Below are positions 23,916 through 23,919 of a stretch of DNA of 23,919 nucleotides, in pieces. The stretch is from Bacteroidales bacterium (GTDB lineage: Bacteria; Bacteroidota; Bacteroidia; Bacteroidales; F082), in NCBI GenBank assembly GCA_016285355.1, contig JAEEQP010000057.1, positions 1 to 23,919 of the forward strand. The letters are read 5' to 3'. Position numbers and translations under genes: made by a program. Positions within the stretch are counted from its first letter, which is position 1. Every line of letters begins with the position of its first letter. The notes under the pieces were generated by a model. It worked only from the letters and a program-made list of their open reading frames with translations. It was not told the DNA's origin and ran no database searches.

Positions 23916-23919
23916 AAAC

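Overview
The window reads as chromosome from a member of the Bacteroidales (phylum Bacteroidota). The evidence is three proteins with type IX secretion (T9SS) C-terminal sorting domains plus a decayed fourth, a SusC/SusD outer-membrane pair, BspA-type leucine-rich repeats, and recurring TAnnTTTG promoter boxes 19-44 bases upstream of start codons. Species and habitat cannot be determined from sequence alone. All calls were made by reading the sequence; no database search was run.

Left part (1-7238): after the 3' end of an LD-carboxypeptidase gene, everything lies on the minus strand. Reading in the direction of transcription, the genes are a zinc-ribbon membrane protein, a diacylglycerol-kinase-family lipid kinase, phosphoglycerate kinase (pgk), and a secreted beta-helix protein with a T9SS tail that ends at a clear terminator. 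Next comes a compact three-gene unit, hicA-hicB-card1: a HicAB toxin-antitoxin pair followed 10 bases later by a CARF-domain PD-(D/E)XK nuclease of the Card1/Can2 type. Such nucleases are normally activated by cyclic oligoadenylate from type III CRISPR-Cas. No CRISPR array or cas gene is visible here. The hicA start region carries a -7 box overlapped by an 8-bp-arm inverted repeat, a good candidate HicB operator. This unit is the most interesting item in the window.

Middle part (7239-9400): an AT-rich stretch of accessory and decaying genes. It holds an unrecognised three-helix membrane protein, the frameshifted C-terminal stump of a DUF4143-type ATPase next to dense inverted repeats, and a toxin-antitoxin pair in which the antitoxin is intact but the PIN toxin has lost its middle.

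Right part (9531-23919): a surface and nutrient-uptake region on the plus strand. A 1948-residue secreted mosaic protein (DUF1566-like, three Fn3-like repeats, CUB, eight 72-residue repeats, two EF-hand-like/LRR modules, T9SS tail) has its own promoter. It is followed by a vestigial T9SS tail and a strong terminator. A SusC/SusD operon follows, with a hairpin between the two genes. Its last gene is a TPR-transmembrane-HTH regulator whose coding sequence has absorbed three palindromic elements resembling REP sequences. Then come a 44-residue signal-peptide-like ORF and a small T9SS-exported protein. The susCD operon has a regulator but no glycan-degrading enzyme within the window.
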